DNA of 50,238 bases, from the NCBI RefSeq assembly GCF_002251775.1, contig NZ_NOXX01000206.1:1-50238 (forward strand). Direction: 5' to 3'. Every line of letters starts with the position of its first letter. The stretch's first letter is position 1. The stretch is from Flavobacterium aurantiibacter (GTDB lineage Bacteria > Bacteroidota > Bacteroidia > Flavobacteriales > Flavobacteriaceae). The notes beneath the pieces were generated by a model. The model saw nothing but the letters and a program-made list of their open reading frames with translations. It made no database searches and was not told the DNA's origin. Position numbers and translations under genes: made by a program. Below are positions 41,010 to 49,291 of the stretch, one piece after another.

Positions 41010-43862
41010 ATGAAGAGACTCGTAATCAGTACACTACTTGTTTTGCAGGTTTTGGTAGGTTGGGCACAGACCGAATCTAAGGTAACCGGACTTGTAGTTG
41101 ATTCTAAAACCAAACAGCCATTACAAGGCGTAGTTGTTAGCGTTGAAAATTCTGCTCTAACAACATTTACAAATGAACTTGGGCAATTTACGATTGATAA
41201 GGCGCCGGTAGGAAGCCAGATCGTGAGTGTACTTAGCGCCGGATTTAACAGACAACTTTTGAATGTTAAAATTGAAGAAGGGCAAACCCTTGATTTGGGA
41301 ACAATTGTTTTAACAGAAGACCAAACCGAGGAACAGCAATTAGCTTTAATTACTATTGTAGAAAACGATTTAGGTGACGACAACTCTGGTTCTGAAAACA
41401 CGGCGGGGCTTTTACAAGCTACTCGCGACGTTTACCAGCAAGCGGCTGCTTTCAACTGGGGTCAGGCGCGTTTTAGAATACGTGGACTTGATAACGAGTA
41501 CGGAACAACGATGATTAATGGCGTTGTCATGAATAAAATCCTTGATGGTCGCCCACAGTGGGGTAACTGGGGAGGACTAAACGATGCAACACGTAACCAA
41601 GAGTTTACCTTTGGTACAGCTCCGTCGGATTATACCTTTGGCGGAATATTAGGTACACAGGAAATTAATACGCGTGCGTCGATTTACCGTCCAGGTTCTC
41701 GTGTTTCTTTCGCTGGAACAAATACCAACTATTCGTACAGAATTATGGGAACTCATGCTTCGGGCATGAATAAAGATGGCTGGGCTTACGTTGTTTCTGC
41801 TGGTCGTCGTTGGGCAACTCAAGGTTACTTTGAAGGCACGGATTACGATGCGAACTCATTATTTGCTTCAGTAGAAAAGAAAATTGGAGAAAATCACAGC
41901 TTGAACTTTACAGCAATTTATGCGCAGAACAAGCGTGGTAGAAACTCGGCGAACACGCAAGAAGTTACAGACTTAGCAGGGGTTAAATACAACTCGTGGT
42001 GGGGTTATCAGGAAGGTGAACGCAGAAATAGTCGTGTTCGCGAAGTAGAAGAGCCTGTTTTCATGTTGAGCCACTACTGGAAAATTAATGATAAAAACAA
42101 ACTGACTACAAACGTAATGCATCAGTTTGGTAAGATTGGAAACTCTCGTATCGATGCCGCAGAACAAGCTACAGGTATTGATGCCAACGGAAATAGCATT
42201 GGATTTTTATGGGAACCAACCTACTACAGAAACCTACCTAGCTACTACACTTCGCTTTGGAACTTAGATGACTATACTGATTTCCAAGGAGATGATCCTG
42301 CTAACGTTGCTTTAGCCGACCAAGCTCGACAAACGTTCTTAAATAACCGTCAAATCAATTGGGACGCTATTTACCGAGCAAACCGCAGTAGCGTAGACGG
42401 AAGAAGTAATTATATTCTTTACGAAGATCGTACCGACGATAAATTATGGGTAGCTAACTCTATTTTGAGTTCACAATTATCAGATAACATAGCGCTAAAC
42501 GCGGGCGTTTCATACAGAACATTGCGTTCCGAGAATTTCCAAAACGTACTTGACCTCTTGGGTGGAACATACTTCGCAGATTACGACTTTTTCTTCACGG
42601 GAGACGCAGCGCAACCCGATTTGAACAACCCGAACCGCAATGTAGGTGTGGGAGATCGTTATGGTTACAATTATATTCTTCGTGCAAACACACTAGATGC
42701 CTTCACACAATTCCGATTCAATTACAGAAAAGTAGATTTCTATTTAGCGCAATCGTTTACAGCTACAAACTACCAAAGAGAAGGTCTTTATAGAAATGGA
42801 ATTTATCCAAACAACTCTTTTGGAGATAGCGAAAATGTTGATTTCGAAAACTTTGCATTCAAAGGCGGATTCACTTGGAAATTAACAGGAAGAAATTTCA
42901 TCAACTTCAATGGTGCGCACCTAACTAAGGCACCAACAATGCGAAATACATTTTTCAACGCGAGATTAAACAACAATGTTGTTGACAACATCCAAAGTGA
43001 AAATGTTTCCAGTATGGATTTAAGTTACATTTTGAGAACTCCAACTTTCAAACTTAAACTCACCGGATTCATCACCCGCGTTAGAAATGCAACTACCAAT
43101 ACGTTCTTTTTCGCTGACGCTGTGCTAGACGAAGGTGGAGATGGAGCAGAATCGGCATTCGTTGCACAAACCATGACTGAAGTTGGGCGCAGAAATATGG
43201 GACTCGAATTCGGTTCAGAGTACCAAATTACGTCTACGTTGAAAGCCACAGTTGCAGCATCTTATGGCGAGTATATTTTTGATGGAAATCCGAACCTTTT
43301 CTTAAATAGCGATTCAACCGCTGCCGACAATGCTGAGATTTTGAATCCAGTTTCGTCTAGAGGTAAAGCTTTGATTGACAATTATCGTCAGGCTGGTATG
43401 CCTCAACAAGCATATAGCTTTGGCTTAGAATATCGCGATCCGAAATTTTGGTGGATTGGGGCGAATGTGAACTATTTAGCAGATACGTACATCGATATTG
43501 CACCTTTATTGAGAACGAACGATTTCGTTACGAACTTCAATGATCCTTTTAACTTACCTTTCCCAGAAGCTACTCCTGAGCTAACACGCGAATTGTTGAA
43601 GCAAGAAAAATTCGATCCATACACTTTAGTAAACCTTACAGGAGGTAAATCTTGGAGAATTAAAGGCAACACTTTTGGATTTTTTGCATCTATAAATAAC
43701 GTTTTTGATACCGAGTACAAAACTGGTGGATTTGAACAAGCTCGTAATGCAAACTTGAGAGAACTAAATCAAGACGTATCAAGCGGAACTCCTGCTTTTG
43801 GAAACCGTTACTTTTACGGTTTTGGAAGAACATATTTCATAAATTTATACATAAACTTTTAA
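41010..43862 (+). CDS. TonB-dependent outer-membrane receptor with carboxypeptidase-regulatory-like leader
   Basis: This 950-residue receptor has a signal peptide ending near GWAQ, then a carboxypeptidase-D-regulatory-like beta domain (about 24-105, VTGLVVDSKTKQPLQGVVVSV), a TonB-box-like LITIVEND stretch, a plug domain with ARFRIRGLDNEYGTTMINGV and a long beta barrel ending with FINLYINF. It imports a substrate across the outer membrane using TonB energy. It is not preceded by a SusD-type gene; two surface lipoproteins follow directly (12 and 11 bases apart), and a secreted nuclease is divergently transcribed. The substrate is unknown; nucleotides or phosphate esters are a reasoned guess. 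Confidence 0.92.
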   Translation: MKRLVISTLLVLQVLVGWAQTESKVTGLVVDSKTKQPLQGVVVSVENSALTTFTNELGQFTIDKAPVGSQIVSVLSAGFNRQLLNVKIEEGQTLDLGTIVLTEDQTEEQQLALITIVENDLGDDNSGSENTAGLLQATRDVYQQAAAFNWGQARFRIRGLDNEYGTTMINGVVMNKILDGRPQWGNWGGLNDATRNQEFTFGTAPSDYTFGGILGTQEINTRASIYRPGSRVSFAGTNTNYSYRIMGTHASGMNKDGWAYVVSAGRRWATQGYFEGTDYDANSLFASVEKKIGENHSLNFTAIYAQNKRGRNSANTQEVTDLAGVKYNSWWGYQEGERRNSRVREVEEPVFMLSHYWKINDKNKLTTNVMHQFGKIGNSRIDAAEQATGIDANGNSIGFLWEPTYYRNLPSYYTSLWNLDDYTDFQGDDPANVALADQARQTFLNNRQINWDAIYRANRSSVDGRSNYILYEDRTDDKLWVANSILSSQLSDNIALNAGVSYRTLRSENFQNVLDLLGGTYFADYDFFFTGDAAQPDLNNPNRNVGVGDRYGYNYILRANTLDAFTQFRFNYRKVDFYLAQSFTATNYQREGLYRNGIYPNNSFGDSENVDFENFAFKGGFTWKLTGRNFINFNGAHLTKAPTMRNTFFNARLNNNVVDNIQSENVSSMDLSYILRTPTFKLKLTGFITRVRNATTNTFFFADAVLDEGGDGAESAFVAQTMTEVGRRNMGLEFGSEYQITSTLKATVAASYGEYIFDGNPNLFLNSDSTAADNAEILNPVSSRGKALIDNYRQAGMPQQAYSFGLEYRDPKFWWIGANVNYLADTYIDIAPLLRTNDFVTNFNDPFNLPFPEATPELTRELLKQEKFDPYTLVNLTGGKSWRIKGNTFGFFASINNVFDTEYKTGGFEQARNANLRELNQDVSSGTPAFGNRYFYGFGRTYFINLYINF

Positions 43863-43874
43863 GTAGTCTCAGAT

Positions 43875-44486
43875 ATGAAAACAGCATTTAAATTTTTAGC
43901 TTTCGCTGGATTAAGCATTCTGGCAGGCGCTTGTACACAGGAAGATGACACTTCAATTCCAGATATCACTCCGGTGGTAGCTTTTGAAGACTTCTTGCAT
44001 TCAGCAGATAATACCTTGTTAACCATTGATGGTTGGCAAAACGTAGCAACAGCTGGAACTGTTTTGTGGAAACAACAGATTTATCAAGGGAACGGCTATG
44101 CGGAATTTAGCCCATTCCAGTCGACAGATGCGAGTACAATCGGTTGGTTAATTAGCCCAGAGATTGATTTAGATAAGCAAGAAGGTGAGATTTTGAGATT
44201 TCAAAGTTCACAGAGTTACGTTTCATCTGCACAGAATAAGTTGGAGGTTTTTTACTCTACAAATTACGATGGCACCAACATTGCCGCTGCTACTTGGACG
44301 CCTATCGTAGCGAATTTACCTACTCCAGACGCTACTTACTTTGAGTTTCAAGATTCAGGGGAAATCAGTTTGAATGATGTAGCTGGTAAAGTGCGTATAG
44401 CTTTTAAATATACCGGTTCCGGTTCAAACAGTGCTTTGGACGGATCATACCAAATAGATTCGTTTAGAGTGTACTACAACAAATAA
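43875..44486 (+). CDS. Surface lipoprotein with choice-of-anchor J-like domain
   Basis: The 203-residue product has a lipoprotein signal peptide with the box LAGAC (Cys20) followed by acidic residues TQEDD, the Bacteroidota export signal for surface lipoproteins. The rest is a jelly-roll-like beta domain of MAM/choice-of-anchor J type: DGWQNVATAGTVLWKQ, WLISPEIDL, and the closing YQIDSFRVYYN. It lies between the TonB receptor and a larger lipoprotein with a similar C-terminal domain, and presumably forms part of the same uptake complex. Confidence 0.75.
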   Translation: MKTAFKFLAFAGLSILAGACTQEDDTSIPDITPVVAFEDFLHSADNTLLTIDGWQNVATAGTVLWKQQIYQGNGYAEFSPFQSTDASTIGWLISPEIDLDKQEGEILRFQSSQSYVSSAQNKLEVFYSTNYDGTNIAAATWTPIVANLPTPDATYFEFQDSGEISLNDVAGKVRIAFKYTGSGSNSALDGSYQIDSFRVYYNK

Positions 44487-44497
44487 TATTTAAGAAA

Positions 44498-45898
44498 ATG
44501 AAATTATTAAGATATCTAGCATTCGGATTATTTGCTGTAACAGTAAATAGTTGCGTTAATGACGATTTTGCCGAGCCTTCTGCTGATTGTGCAGATAATG
44601 TTTTGACGGTGACTAAAACTGTTCAGGAAATTATTAATCAAGTGCCTCCGGTAGTTGATCCGGCTTTCCCATATACGGGAGACGATGTAATTGAAGCCTA
44701 CGTAGTTTCAAGCGACGAAGGTGGAAACTTCTACAAAAGTATTTCGCTGCAAACCAAACCAGCTACTGGTCAGCAACCAGTTGCATTTAGCGTACCCGTA
44801 GATATCGTTGGTGCTTTCACTAATTATCCAGTGGGTATGAAAGTGTACATCAAAATGAAAGACCAATACACCGACATTTACAACGGTTCTATGCGTATCG
44901 GAAGTGCGTTCCAATTAGATTCTGGAGATTTTGCGGTAGGAAGAATTTCGATGTTTAATGTAGGAAAAGTAGTTGTGAAATCGTGTACTATAGCGCCAGA
45001 AAGCGAACTAGTGCGCACATTAACAATTCCTCAAGCGTTAAACGATGCGAACTTAAATACATTGATCGAGCTCGACGGTGTGCAATTTGTAGATGAAGTT
45101 GTTGGAAGATCGCTCTATGAAGCTGCGAACGACTTAGGCGGTGCAACCAATCACCTTCTACAAGATCGCAATAACAACAGAATTATTTTCAGAACATCAA
45201 GTTTTGCGTCTTTTGCGGGCGATATTGCAACTCAAAACAGTGGAAAAGTCCGCGGTATTCTAACAAAATTCGGAAGTGACTATCAATTCCTAGCACGCAC
45301 AACACGCGACATTATGTTAGACCAACCACGACTTGCAGTTGATTTAGCGCCAACGCTAGTTGGAAGTCAATTGAATTTTGTGAACACTTTAAACGAAAAC
45401 TTCGAGTCGTACACAACTACTTCCCCAGCTAACCGTTCCTTCCCTGCCTATGTTAACGATCCGTTTGCAGGATCAAGATACTGGGAAGTTCGAACTTTTG
45501 GAGGAAACAAGTACATCCAAATGTCTTCTTTTGGTGGAACGCCAGAGGATAATAGAACTCTATTTTACGTGCCGGTTAATTTTGGTACAGCAAATACTTT
45601 CTCTTTCCAGTCTAAAGCAGGTTTTACGAACGGCGCTGTGTTAAAAGTTTATTATATAACGGCTGAGAATTATACTCCTGGCGCAATTGTAAATAGTAGT
45701 AACTTAGTTGATATTACTTCGAGCTTTACTATTTCTGCGGGTTTGACAAGTGGCTATCCAGCCAATTTTACCAACAGCGGTAGCTACGCAATACCCGCCT
45801 CACTTACAGGAAACGGTTACTTTGTTTTTGAATATGTTGGCAGTGGTTTAGCAGGTCTTACAACAACCATGCAGATCGATAATATCGTTATTAACTAG
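44498..45898 (+). CDS. DUF5689-type surface lipoprotein with C-terminal beta domain
   Basis: The 466-residue lipoprotein has a lipobox ending at Cys19 (TVNSC) followed by VNDDF. Residues about 35-290 match the DUF5689 pattern: IEAYVVSSDEGGNFYKSISLQ, VGMKVYIKMK and VRGILTKFGSDYQFLARTTRDI. The C-terminal part (about 310-466) is a choice-of-anchor J-like domain ending in MQIDNIVIN. DUF5689 resembles an OB-fold nucleic-acid-binding domain and often lies near TonB receptors and nucleases in this phylum, from memory. It ends the operon, before a terminator. Confidence 0.78.
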   Translation: MKLLRYLAFGLFAVTVNSCVNDDFAEPSADCADNVLTVTKTVQEIINQVPPVVDPAFPYTGDDVIEAYVVSSDEGGNFYKSISLQTKPATGQQPVAFSVPVDIVGAFTNYPVGMKVYIKMKDQYTDIYNGSMRIGSAFQLDSGDFAVGRISMFNVGKVVVKSCTIAPESELVRTLTIPQALNDANLNTLIELDGVQFVDEVVGRSLYEAANDLGGATNHLLQDRNNNRIIFRTSSFASFAGDIATQNSGKVRGILTKFGSDYQFLARTTRDIMLDQPRLAVDLAPTLVGSQLNFVNTLNENFESYTTTSPANRSFPAYVNDPFAGSRYWEVRTFGGNKYIQMSSFGGTPEDNRTLFYVPVNFGTANTFSFQSKAGFTNGAVLKVYYITAENYTPGAIVNSSNLVDITSSFTISAGLTSGYPANFTNSGSYAIPASLTGNGYFVFEYVGSGLAGLTTTMQIDNIVIN

Positions 45899-45919
45899 GT
45901 TTTTGTTAATCATACTAAT

Positions 45920-45949
45920 AAAGCCGCTCTGTTAAAGGGTGGCTTTTTT
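45920..45949 (+). terminator. Intrinsic terminator of the TonB receptor operon
   Basis: AAGCCGCTC, a 7-base loop, GGGTGGCTT then T-run. The stem has two G-T wobbles. Confidence 0.75.
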
Positions 45950-46344
45950 ATTGCATATTAGTCTACGGTTCATTTTACTAGTGTTTTACTTAAGAACTTT
46001 CTGTAATTAATAGATTCATAAAGAAATGCAGTAAACTTTGTAAGTTACTTAGAATCTGTTTGTAGCTTTAGAATAGGTGCGTATTTCACTTACTGATGGA
46101 AGCCGACGTTGCAAGAATAGCTTTTGATTTTAAATCTATTTTTGCCTATATAATTCTACTTGATATGGTAGTTACAGCAATTTTAAATTTCTTTACACCT
46201 TGTTGTTTGTTTTTGAAGTTTTAAATGCTTGACAGTAGCGCATCTGTTTTTTGTCAACTATCCCAAAAGAAGAGTTTCTACTTTTTAGACTTTAGTAATT
46301 GGTAGAATTGTTTAAAAAGCTTTAGTTTTAGTTTTTAATAGAAC
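45950..46344. other. AT-rich intergenic region, no clear gene
   Basis: This stretch carries no gene I can support. A 42-codon hydrophobic reading frame runs from ATG 46096 to 46224 on the plus strand. The bases around 46095-46122 (TGGAAGCCGACGTTGCAAG then AATAGC) echo boxes 1 and 2 of the intergenic element at 684-760 and may be a shrunken copy. Confidence 0.3.
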
Positions 46345-46803
46345 TCATCGCCAAATTGATTCGCGAAGCACATCATCGAATGTGTGAGAGCTCAAAAAAT
46401 AGTATAAGCGAATACTGTGATATACGCCCATGCCTATAGCAAGACTTATTGTAAGTTTTTTATTAACGAAAAAACGGTAGTATAAGATATTTATTTGCTC
46501 GGTCTTTAACAAAATTCGAATAGATAAAAACAGAGCCGACAAAACAAAAGCTACTACTCCGAAAAGATTGTAGTTAATGCTCTCAACCCAATTGCCCTCA
46601 TACAAAGCAACGATTGATTTAGTAATTCCACATCCGGGACAAGGAAGACCCGTTAACATTTTAAAAGGACAAAACGATTGCTGAGATTGCAATTCACTAC
46701 TGCTCGAATTGAGCATCAATGCTAGAGGTACTCCTATAATCAATATTGAAAATAGGGTAAAAACAAATAAATCGTTACGCTTGGTCGTATAGCTTGTTGA
46801 CAT
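46345..46803 (-). CDS. DUF2752 membrane protein
   Basis: This 152-residue protein has a first hydrophobic helix (about 12-30), the DUF2752 signature CPFKMLTGLPCPGCGITKSIVALYEG split around Cys45, Cys55 and Cys58, and two or three more helices. The cysteine block faces the membrane surface and could bind a metal. Function unknown. Its start overlaps the end of the DUF4234 gene by 29 bases, so the two are expressed together. Confidence 0.85.
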   Translation of the reverse strand: MSTSYTTKRNDLFVFTLFSILIIGVPLALMLNSSSSELQSQQSFCPFKMLTGLPCPGCGITKSIVALYEGNWVESINYNLFGVVAFVLSALFLSIRILLKTEQINILYYRFFVNKKLTISLAIGMGVYHSIRLYYFLSSHTFDDVLRESIWR

Positions 46804-47179
46804 CTCCTTGAACTATCATTGCTGCCACCATTGGTAATAAAAATCCTAGGATCAAAAGCAGGGTAGTATCATCTTTCTGCGGTCGGTTGCTTAGTTGATA
46901 GACCGCTGGTAGACCATCTTTTGCCACCACGTAAAAGAAGTAAACATTAACTGGATAACAGCAACCTGCCAAGATAGCAACTGGGCCGGAAACTACTTCC
47001 CTTTTATTCGCTGCATTCATCACATCTCCAATTTTTATATTCCAATAAATTAGGTAAAGTCCACATGTGATTATCCCAAGAATAAGTACAAGAAGTGGGT
47101 CGACTCTAAAAACAGGAATATCAGAAGGAAGTTGCTGCTTTGGTGTATTCCAAGATTCAGTTGGTTGCGAATTTTCCAT
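46775..47179 (-). CDS. DUF4234-like membrane protein
   Basis: The 134-residue protein has three membrane helices (about 29-48, 67-87 and 104-121). The first, LILGIITCGLYLIYWNIKIGDVMN, matches the DUF4234 opening pattern, and a Cys-Cys pair sits in ILAGCCYPVNVYF. A proline/glutamine-rich N terminus precedes it. Function unknown. Upstream partner of the DUF2752 gene in a two-gene operon; the reading frames overlap by 29 bases. Confidence 0.65.
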   Translation of the reverse strand: MENSQPTESWNTPKQQLPSDIPVFRVDPLLVLILGIITCGLYLIYWNIKIGDVMNAANKREVVSGPVAILAGCCYPVNVYFFYVVAKDGLPAVYQLSNRPQKDDTTLLLILGFLLPMVAAMIVQGDVNKLYDQA

Positions 47180-47285
47180 AACGTAAAAGAAACGAATTTA
47201 ATATTTTTTTAACAAATATCGAACAGATGTTGACTTTTTCTTCTCAAACTTGAAAATACGACCGGCGTCAGAAAATACGAAGTGT

Positions 47286-48236
47286 CTAATGTCGCCCATG
47301 TGTATAGAAGTCATTTATTTTTGAAATAGCTATCTGTGCCATTTTCACTTCGCTTTCGAAGCTCCAGCCAGCAATATGTGGCGTTAAAATGACATTAGTC
47401 GCGGTAGTTAAATATTGCAGATCTGGATTGGATTCCAGATCAAAACTAGCTTGAAAAGAAGTACTTTCGTACTCCAGTACATCTAAACCTGCCCCCAGAA
47501 CCTTTCCGTCTTCTAGTGCATTAACTAGAGCGTTAATTTCCAAAACAGAACCACGAGCAACATTAAGCAACCAGATCGGCTTTTTAAAGGAATCAAAGAA
47601 TTTTTTATTTGCTAAATAATGCGTGAGTGGTGTTTGTGGGACATGTAGGCTTATAACATCTGCTTTCTGGTAAAGATCTGTAATATCTACTTGCTTATGA
47701 TTGTACTCTGCTTCTTTTGTAACGATATCATAAAATAAAACCTCACAGTCGAAGCCAGCTAATTTTCGTGCAAAAGCGCTGCCCATAACGCCGTATCCAA
47801 TTATTCCGACTGTTTTTCCATCGATTTCATAACCACGATTTGCTTCTCGCTGCCAGAGTCCCGCACAAACCTCTTTATCTGCCTTTTTAATTTTATTCAT
47901 TAGATTTAGAAGTAAACCCAGCGTGTGTTCACCCACGGCGTTTGCATTCCCTTCGGGTGTTGCAATAACTTCAATTCGCTTTTCCTTACAATACTTGAGA
48001 TCAATATTCTCAAGGCCGGCACCAATTCGACATATAAACTTCAAATTAGTGCCGGATTCCAAGAAAGTAGCATCTAAGGGAAATCTGCTTCGGATAACTA
48101 TACCGTCATACGTATGTAACTGTTTCTGAACTTCAGACCTAGGCAATTCATTAAGAAGTACGTTTTCAAAACCTAAAGCACTTAGTCCAGTTACCAAGCT
48201 TGGATGGTTTTTATCTATGTGAACGATTCGTTTCAA
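47286..48236 (-). CDS. D-2-hydroxyacid dehydrogenase, NAD-dependent
   Basis: The 316-residue protein has the D-isomer 2-hydroxyacid dehydrogenase fold. NAD binds at VGIIGYGVMGSAFARKL. The catalytic set is the Arg in NVARGSVLE, the Glu in GLDVLEYES and the His in LTPHIAGWSFES. The best general match is phosphoglycerate dehydrogenase/hydroxypyruvate reductase-like enzymes, but it lacks the C-terminal ACT domain of long SerA forms. No serine-pathway partners lie nearby, so the substrate is open. Confidence 0.88.
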   Translation of the reverse strand: MKRIVHIDKNHPSLVTGLSALGFENVLLNELPRSEVQKQLHTYDGIVIRSRFPLDATFLESGTNLKFICRIGAGLENIDLKYCKEKRIEVIATPEGNANAVGEHTLGLLLNLMNKIKKADKEVCAGLWQREANRGYEIDGKTVGIIGYGVMGSAFARKLAGFDCEVLFYDIVTKEAEYNHKQVDITDLYQKADVISLHVPQTPLTHYLANKKFFDSFKKPIWLLNVARGSVLEINALVNALEDGKVLGAGLDVLEYESTSFQASFDLESNPDLQYLTTATNVILTPHIAGWSFESEVKMAQIAISKINDFYTHGRH

Positions 48237-48331
48237 AATTTCTTTTTAATCGAAGATACAGAAAACGCCGAACACGATTGATAATTCGAAATGATAAAAC
48301 TATACGAAGTAGAGGATTAACGTTACTATCG

Positions 48332-48391
48332 ATGTCGTGCAAAAACTGCGGAAAGAAATCGCCACCGAAGCGCTTTAAGAGTTTACGCTAG
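48332..48391 (+). CDS. Possible 19-residue Cys-x2-Cys basic peptide
   Basis: The frame reads MSCKNCGKKSPPKRFKSLR and ends in TAG at 48389-48391, which overlaps the ssb stop on the other strand. A CxxC knuckle in a very basic short peptide looks non-random, but the size is too small to be sure. It may be the remnant of a larger zinc-ribbon gene; the open frame extends upstream to 48200 without start support. Confidence 0.25.
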   Translation: MSCKNCGKKSPPKRFKSLR

Positions 48392-48750
48392 TTTTCTGCT
48401 TTAGCTTCTTCCTCTTTCTTGCTGTGAACAGTAATCTCATTAGCAATAATTTCTGTAACATAACGCCGGTTGCCTGCTGCATCTTCGTAAGATCTAGAAC
48501 TTAATTTTCCTTCAATTCCTATTTCCTTACCTTTCAAAACGTGCTGTTCGGCTAAATCGGCAAGTTTTCCGAAGGCTATAACACGATGCCAGCTCGTTTC
48601 TTCAACTTTATCACCAGCTCTGTTGGTATAGCTCTCGTTGGTTGCTATACTAATCGTCGCGATTTTTCGATTGCTGTCGAACGTTTTCACTTTTGCATCT
48701 GAACCTGCGTGTCCGCGTAGAATAACGCGATTTCTAATAATTGTTTCCAT
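48388..48750 (-). CDS. ssb: Single-stranded DNA-binding protein
   Basis: This 120-residue OB-fold protein has the SSB pattern: NRVILRGHAGSDAKVK, ATISIATNESY, TSWHRVIAFGKLADLAEQHVLKGKEIGIEGKLSSRSYED and ATEIIANEI-like ending. It coats single-stranded DNA. The tail is KKEEEAKAEN and lacks the acidic DDxPF tip that recruits partner proteins in E. coli-type SSB, so it may be a second, accessory SSB. It is divergent from a zinc-ribbon gene across a 191-base gap that holds a palindrome. Confidence 0.92.
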   Translation of the reverse strand: METIIRNRVILRGHAGSDAKVKTFDSNRKIATISIATNESYTNRAGDKVEETSWHRVIAFGKLADLAEQHVLKGKEIGIEGKLSSRSYEDAAGNRRYVTEIIANEITVHSKKEEEAKAEN

Positions 48751-48828
48751 GGCTTTTCAATAAATGTTTTTGTTAATAAGAACAAATTTCTGTGTTTGAA
48801 TTTAAACAACAATGTATTTTTTCATCAA

Positions 48829-48848
48829 TAAACGTTTATAAACGTTTA
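48829..48848. repeat. Twenty-base perfect palindrome made of two tandem 10-mers
   Basis: TAAACGTTTA is repeated twice in a row; each copy is its own reverse complement and so is the pair. It lies between ssb and the divergent zinc-ribbon gene and is a good candidate operator. Confidence 0.6.
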
Positions 48849-48872
48849 GCTATGTTATTAACAATTACATTT

Positions 48873-48889
48873 TTACGGTTTTTCCGTAA
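48873..48889. promoter_or_regulatory. Inverted repeat TTACGG-N5-CCGTAA upstream of the zinc-ribbon gene
   Basis: TTACGG, TTTTT, CCGTAA, ending 52 bases before the ATG at 48942. Same arms, spacing and distance as the site before recJ at 37079-37095. Confidence 0.5.
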
Positions 48890-48941
48890 TCTAAATTCAA
48901 ATTCCTATTTTAATTTTAACACCATCTTAAAATTATACGCC

Positions 48942-49289
48942 ATGACAAAAAATTGTATTGTTTGCCAAACAAAGCTTGTTGGAAGAGATGGAAGAAAATT
49001 CTGCAGTGATGCATGCCGCATTGAACATCACAATCAGCTCAACCGATCAGGTGGTCGTTTTGTTAGGATGATTAACGAAAGACTACGCAAGAACCACAGA
49101 ATATTGTGTGAATTAAACTGTGAAGGAATTACTAAAACTAATCGTGCAAGTTTAGTCATTCGCGGATTTGATTTTAACCTGATAACAATGATTGAGAGAT
49201 CGTCTAACGGCGAAAATTACTTTTACATTTACGACCAAGGATATAGAATGTTCGATAATGAGCACTACTTACTTGTGAAAAGAGAATAA
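48942..49289 (+). CDS. Small zinc-ribbon protein of unknown function
   Basis: This 115-residue protein begins with a zinc ribbon: Cys5, Cys8, Cys21 and Cys25 in KNCIVCQTK and RKFCSDACRIEHH. The rest is a mixed helical and strand domain with GITKTNRASLVIRGFDFNLITMIER and a tyrosine-rich end. I chose ATG 48942, which opens the ribbon; the frame runs 50 codons upstream across the regulatory palindromes and does not look coding. It lies 2 bases before the SDR-family gene, so the two form an operon. Function is unknown. Confidence 0.7.
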   Translation: MTKNCIVCQTKLVGRDGRKFCSDACRIEHHNQLNRSGGRFVRMINERLRKNHRILCELNCEGITKTNRASLVIRGFDFNLITMIERSSNGENYFYIYDQGYRMFDNEHYLLVKRE

Positions 49290-49291
49290 CC

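Noticed and set aside
48200..48331. Longer plus-strand frame upstream of the 19-residue peptide
   Set aside because: It overlaps the hydroxyacid dehydrogenase start on the other strand, and its composition does not look coding.
48792..48941. 50-codon extension of the zinc-ribbon gene
   Set aside because: It crosses the double palindrome and the TTACGG inverted repeat; conserved zinc-ribbon sequence starts at 48942.
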